Part shown: positions 62,824-64,000 of the stretch, piece after piece
How the letters are laid out: every line of letters starts with the position of its first letter
Position numbering within the stretch: the first letter of the stretch is position 1
Assembly: GCA_017476005.1 (NCBI GenBank)
Contig: JAFVEM010000016.1
Span: 56,235-120,234 of the forward strand
Source: Selenomonadaceae bacterium
Lineage (GTDB): Bacteria > Bacillota > Negativicutes > Selenomonadales > Selenomonadaceae
Direction: 5' to 3'
DNA length: 64,000 nucleotides
Program-made: the position numbers and the translations under genes
The notes under the pieces: generated by a model
Seen by the model: only the letters and a program-made list of their open reading frames with translations
Told to the model about the DNA's origin: nothing
Databases searched by the model: none

Positions 62824-63645
62824 ATGGAAAAGAAGCTGACTAAAGACGATTTTTTCTGGGCGTTCATCCGCTCTAACTTCTTGCAGGCATCCTGGAACAT
62901 GGAACGTATGCAGGGTCTCGGCTACTGCTTCGGTATGGTGCCTATTCTCCGCCGCCTCTACGAGGGCGAGGATCTCAAAAAGGCTATCAAGCGCCATTTG
63001 GAATTTTACAACACCCAGCCCTTCGTAACTGCGCCTATTATCGGTATCACCGCCGCTTTGGAAGAGAAGAAGGCCAACGGCGCCGATGTTCCCGACGGCG
63101 TTATCAACGGTATCAAGGTCGGTATGATGGGGCCTTTGGCCGGTGTGGGCGATCCTATTTTCTGGGGTACGCTCCGTCCTATCACCGCCGCTCTCGGCGC
63201 TTCCTTCGCTATGACCGGTAGCATCATCGGGCCTATCCTGTTCTTCGTACTCTTCAACTTGGTACGTCTCGCCGTTCGTTGGTATGGCATCAGCTACGGT
63301 TATGCCAAAGGTACCGATGTGGTGCAGGATGTGGCCGGCAACAAACTTCAAAAAATCACGGAAGGCGCTTCCATCCTCGGTCTGTTCGTTATGGGCGCGC
63401 TGGTTAATAAGTGGACGCACGTCAATATCCCCGTGGTGGTATCGGAAATTGATAACGCCGCCGGCGAGCATGTGGTCACCACCGTGCAGGGCATCCTCGA
63501 TCAGCTCATGCCCGGTCTGGTACCCCTCCTTATGACCTTCGCCTGCATGGCGCTCCTCAAAAACAAGATCAACGCCATTTGGATTATCTTCGGTCTCTTC
63601 GCCGTAGGTATCATCGGCTACGCTTTGGGTATTTTGAGCGTGTAA
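62824..63645 (+). CDS. PTS mannose-family IID permease
   Basis: 273-residue membrane subunit, last gene of the operon. Conserved SNFLQASWNMERMQGLGYCFGMVPILRRLY near the start and PLAGVGDPIFWGTLRPI in the middle are IID signatures. ATG with AAGGAGG. Sugar specificity (mannose, glucose, fructose or sorbose) cannot be read from sequence. Confidence 0.93.
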   Translation: MEKKLTKDDFFWAFIRSNFLQASWNMERMQGLGYCFGMVPILRRLYEGEDLKKAIKRHLEFYNTQPFVTAPIIGITAALEEKKANGADVPDGVINGIKVGMMGPLAGVGDPIFWGTLRPITAALGASFAMTGSIIGPILFFVLFNLVRLAVRWYGISYGYAKGTDVVQDVAGNKLQKITEGASILGLFVMGALVNKWTHVNIPVVVSEIDNAAGEHVVTTVQGILDQLMPGLVPLLMTFACMALLKNKINAIWIIFGLFAVGIIGYALGILSV

Positions 63646-63670
63646 TAGTTGGTAGGTTTAGCCTACCCAA

Positions 63671-63706
63671 AGGGGCTGTCGCTTTGGCGACGGCCTTTTT
63701 GGTACT
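63671..63706 (+). terminator. PTS operon terminator
   Basis: GGGGCTGTCGC-TTTG-GCGACGGCC followed by TTTTT, about 30 bases after the IID stop; a small GGTAGG/CCTACC hairpin precedes it. Confidence 0.8.
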
Positions 63707-63795
63707 TGTCGGTGCAGTGAGAGCGGTCGGCGAGGAAGCTGAAATCAAAGTGGAGCTTTATCCCCTTCTCCCCAGCCGCATGAGTGATGCCAATT

Positions 63796-63859
63796 TGAGA
63801 ATAAAACGGCCAAACGCCCCGTCAAAAATTTGACGGGGCGTTTGGCCGTTTTATTCTCA
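63796..63859. terminator. 31-bp perfect palindrome, terminator-like
   Basis: Arms 63796-63826 and 63829-63859 are exact reverse complements of 31 bases with a 2-base spacer. GC-rich core (CGGCCAAACGCCCCGTC) and A/T-rich outer arms, giving terminator shape on both strands. The intron begins at the next base. Confidence 0.85.
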
Positions 63860-64000
63860 GTGTGCGCCCGGCGGCGCACATTTCTAACCGGTGCAAGTCC
63901 GGAATCCGCCCGGTAGTGGGAAGGATATAGCCAAGGGCAAGGGTGTCCATCGTGAGGTGGAATCTGAAGGAAGCCGGCGGCAAACCTCTGGCCTGACGAA
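63860..64000 (+). mobile_element. Group II intron, 5' part (cut by window end)
   Basis: Begins GTGTGCGCC, compatible with the GUGYG 5' end, and continues with AACCGGTGCAAGTCCGG, GTGAGGTGGAATCTGAAGGA and GGCGGCAAACCTCTGGCCTG, blocks familiar from domain I of bacterial group II introns with a reverse transcriptase. The reverse transcriptase would lie beyond the window. Insertion straight after a terminator-like palindrome is typical of class C introns; the class itself is not determined. Confidence 0.85.

Noticed and set aside
63579..63833. 84-codon frame after the PTS operon
   Set aside because: It begins inside IID, crosses the terminator and ends in the palindrome; no start signal.

Overview
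The window looks like chromosomal DNA of a Negativicutes-type bacterium, a Firmicutes lineage with an outer membrane. The clearest marker is a porin with an S-layer-homology domain, a terminal Phe signature and a beta-barrel-like body (44772-46202). It sits among Firmicutes-style genes: CIRCE-controlled htpG, a sigma-54 mannose-family PTS operon, an ACT/DUF711 pair and a carboxyltransferase without a biotin domain. MurE carries the DNPR motif of meso-diaminopimelate-adding enzymes. Family or genus cannot be fixed from the sequence alone.

Layout. 1-5300: a minus-strand operon (secreted alpha/beta hydrolase, AEC transporter, aldo/keto reductase) divergent from a LysR regulator, then a nitrilase-family amidase and a cupin. 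5400-16090: a pRiA4b ORF-3-like protein, then rpoB-rpoC with a translationally coupled peptidoglycan-binding/3D-domain protein. 16100-28400: a minus-strand Ter-type stress cluster with three TerD-domain proteins (one fused to a beta-helix), two TerY-like VWA proteins, a PP2C phosphatase, a kinase with a zinc ribbon, an Rpn-like nuclease, a membrane NTF2-like protein and a P-type cation ATPase. 28500-34260: central metabolism and housekeeping (carboxyltransferase, D-amino-acid transaminase, ACT/DUF711, endonuclease III, GNAT). 34600-42500: htpG with CIRCE, divergent from a shortened dcw cluster (rsmH, ftsL-like, murE, murF, mraY) that lacks ftsI and stops after mraY. 42500-44760: accessory island with an AAA-ATPase/PD-(D/E)XK protein and a truncated ToxN-like toxin behind a probable ToxI-type repeat RNA. 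44770-56100: porin, HAD phosphatase, chemoreceptor, cca, hslO, phosphodiesterase, ribH, a HEPN-MNT pair, an oxidoreductase and ribBA. 56200-60800: HIT-like protein, TPR and PRC-barrel proteins, dCMP deaminase, a SufC-like ATPase and tRNA-Arg(CCU). 60900-64000: a sigma-54 PTS operon (IIA, IIB, IIC, IID), then the first 141 bases of a group II intron placed exactly at the end of a 31-bp perfect palindrome.

Seven intergenic gaps carry members of a composite palindromic repeat family. Three also contain a ~50-nt hairpin element, and two of those copies differ by compensatory base changes. The strongest leads for new biology are the Ter cluster (with its beta-helix/TerD fusion and a nuclease gene inserted between 59-bp direct repeats), the type III toxin-antitoxin remnant, and the nested intergenic repeat. 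Protein calls come from reading motifs, with no database search; start sites were moved to internal codons where a ribosome-binding site supported this.
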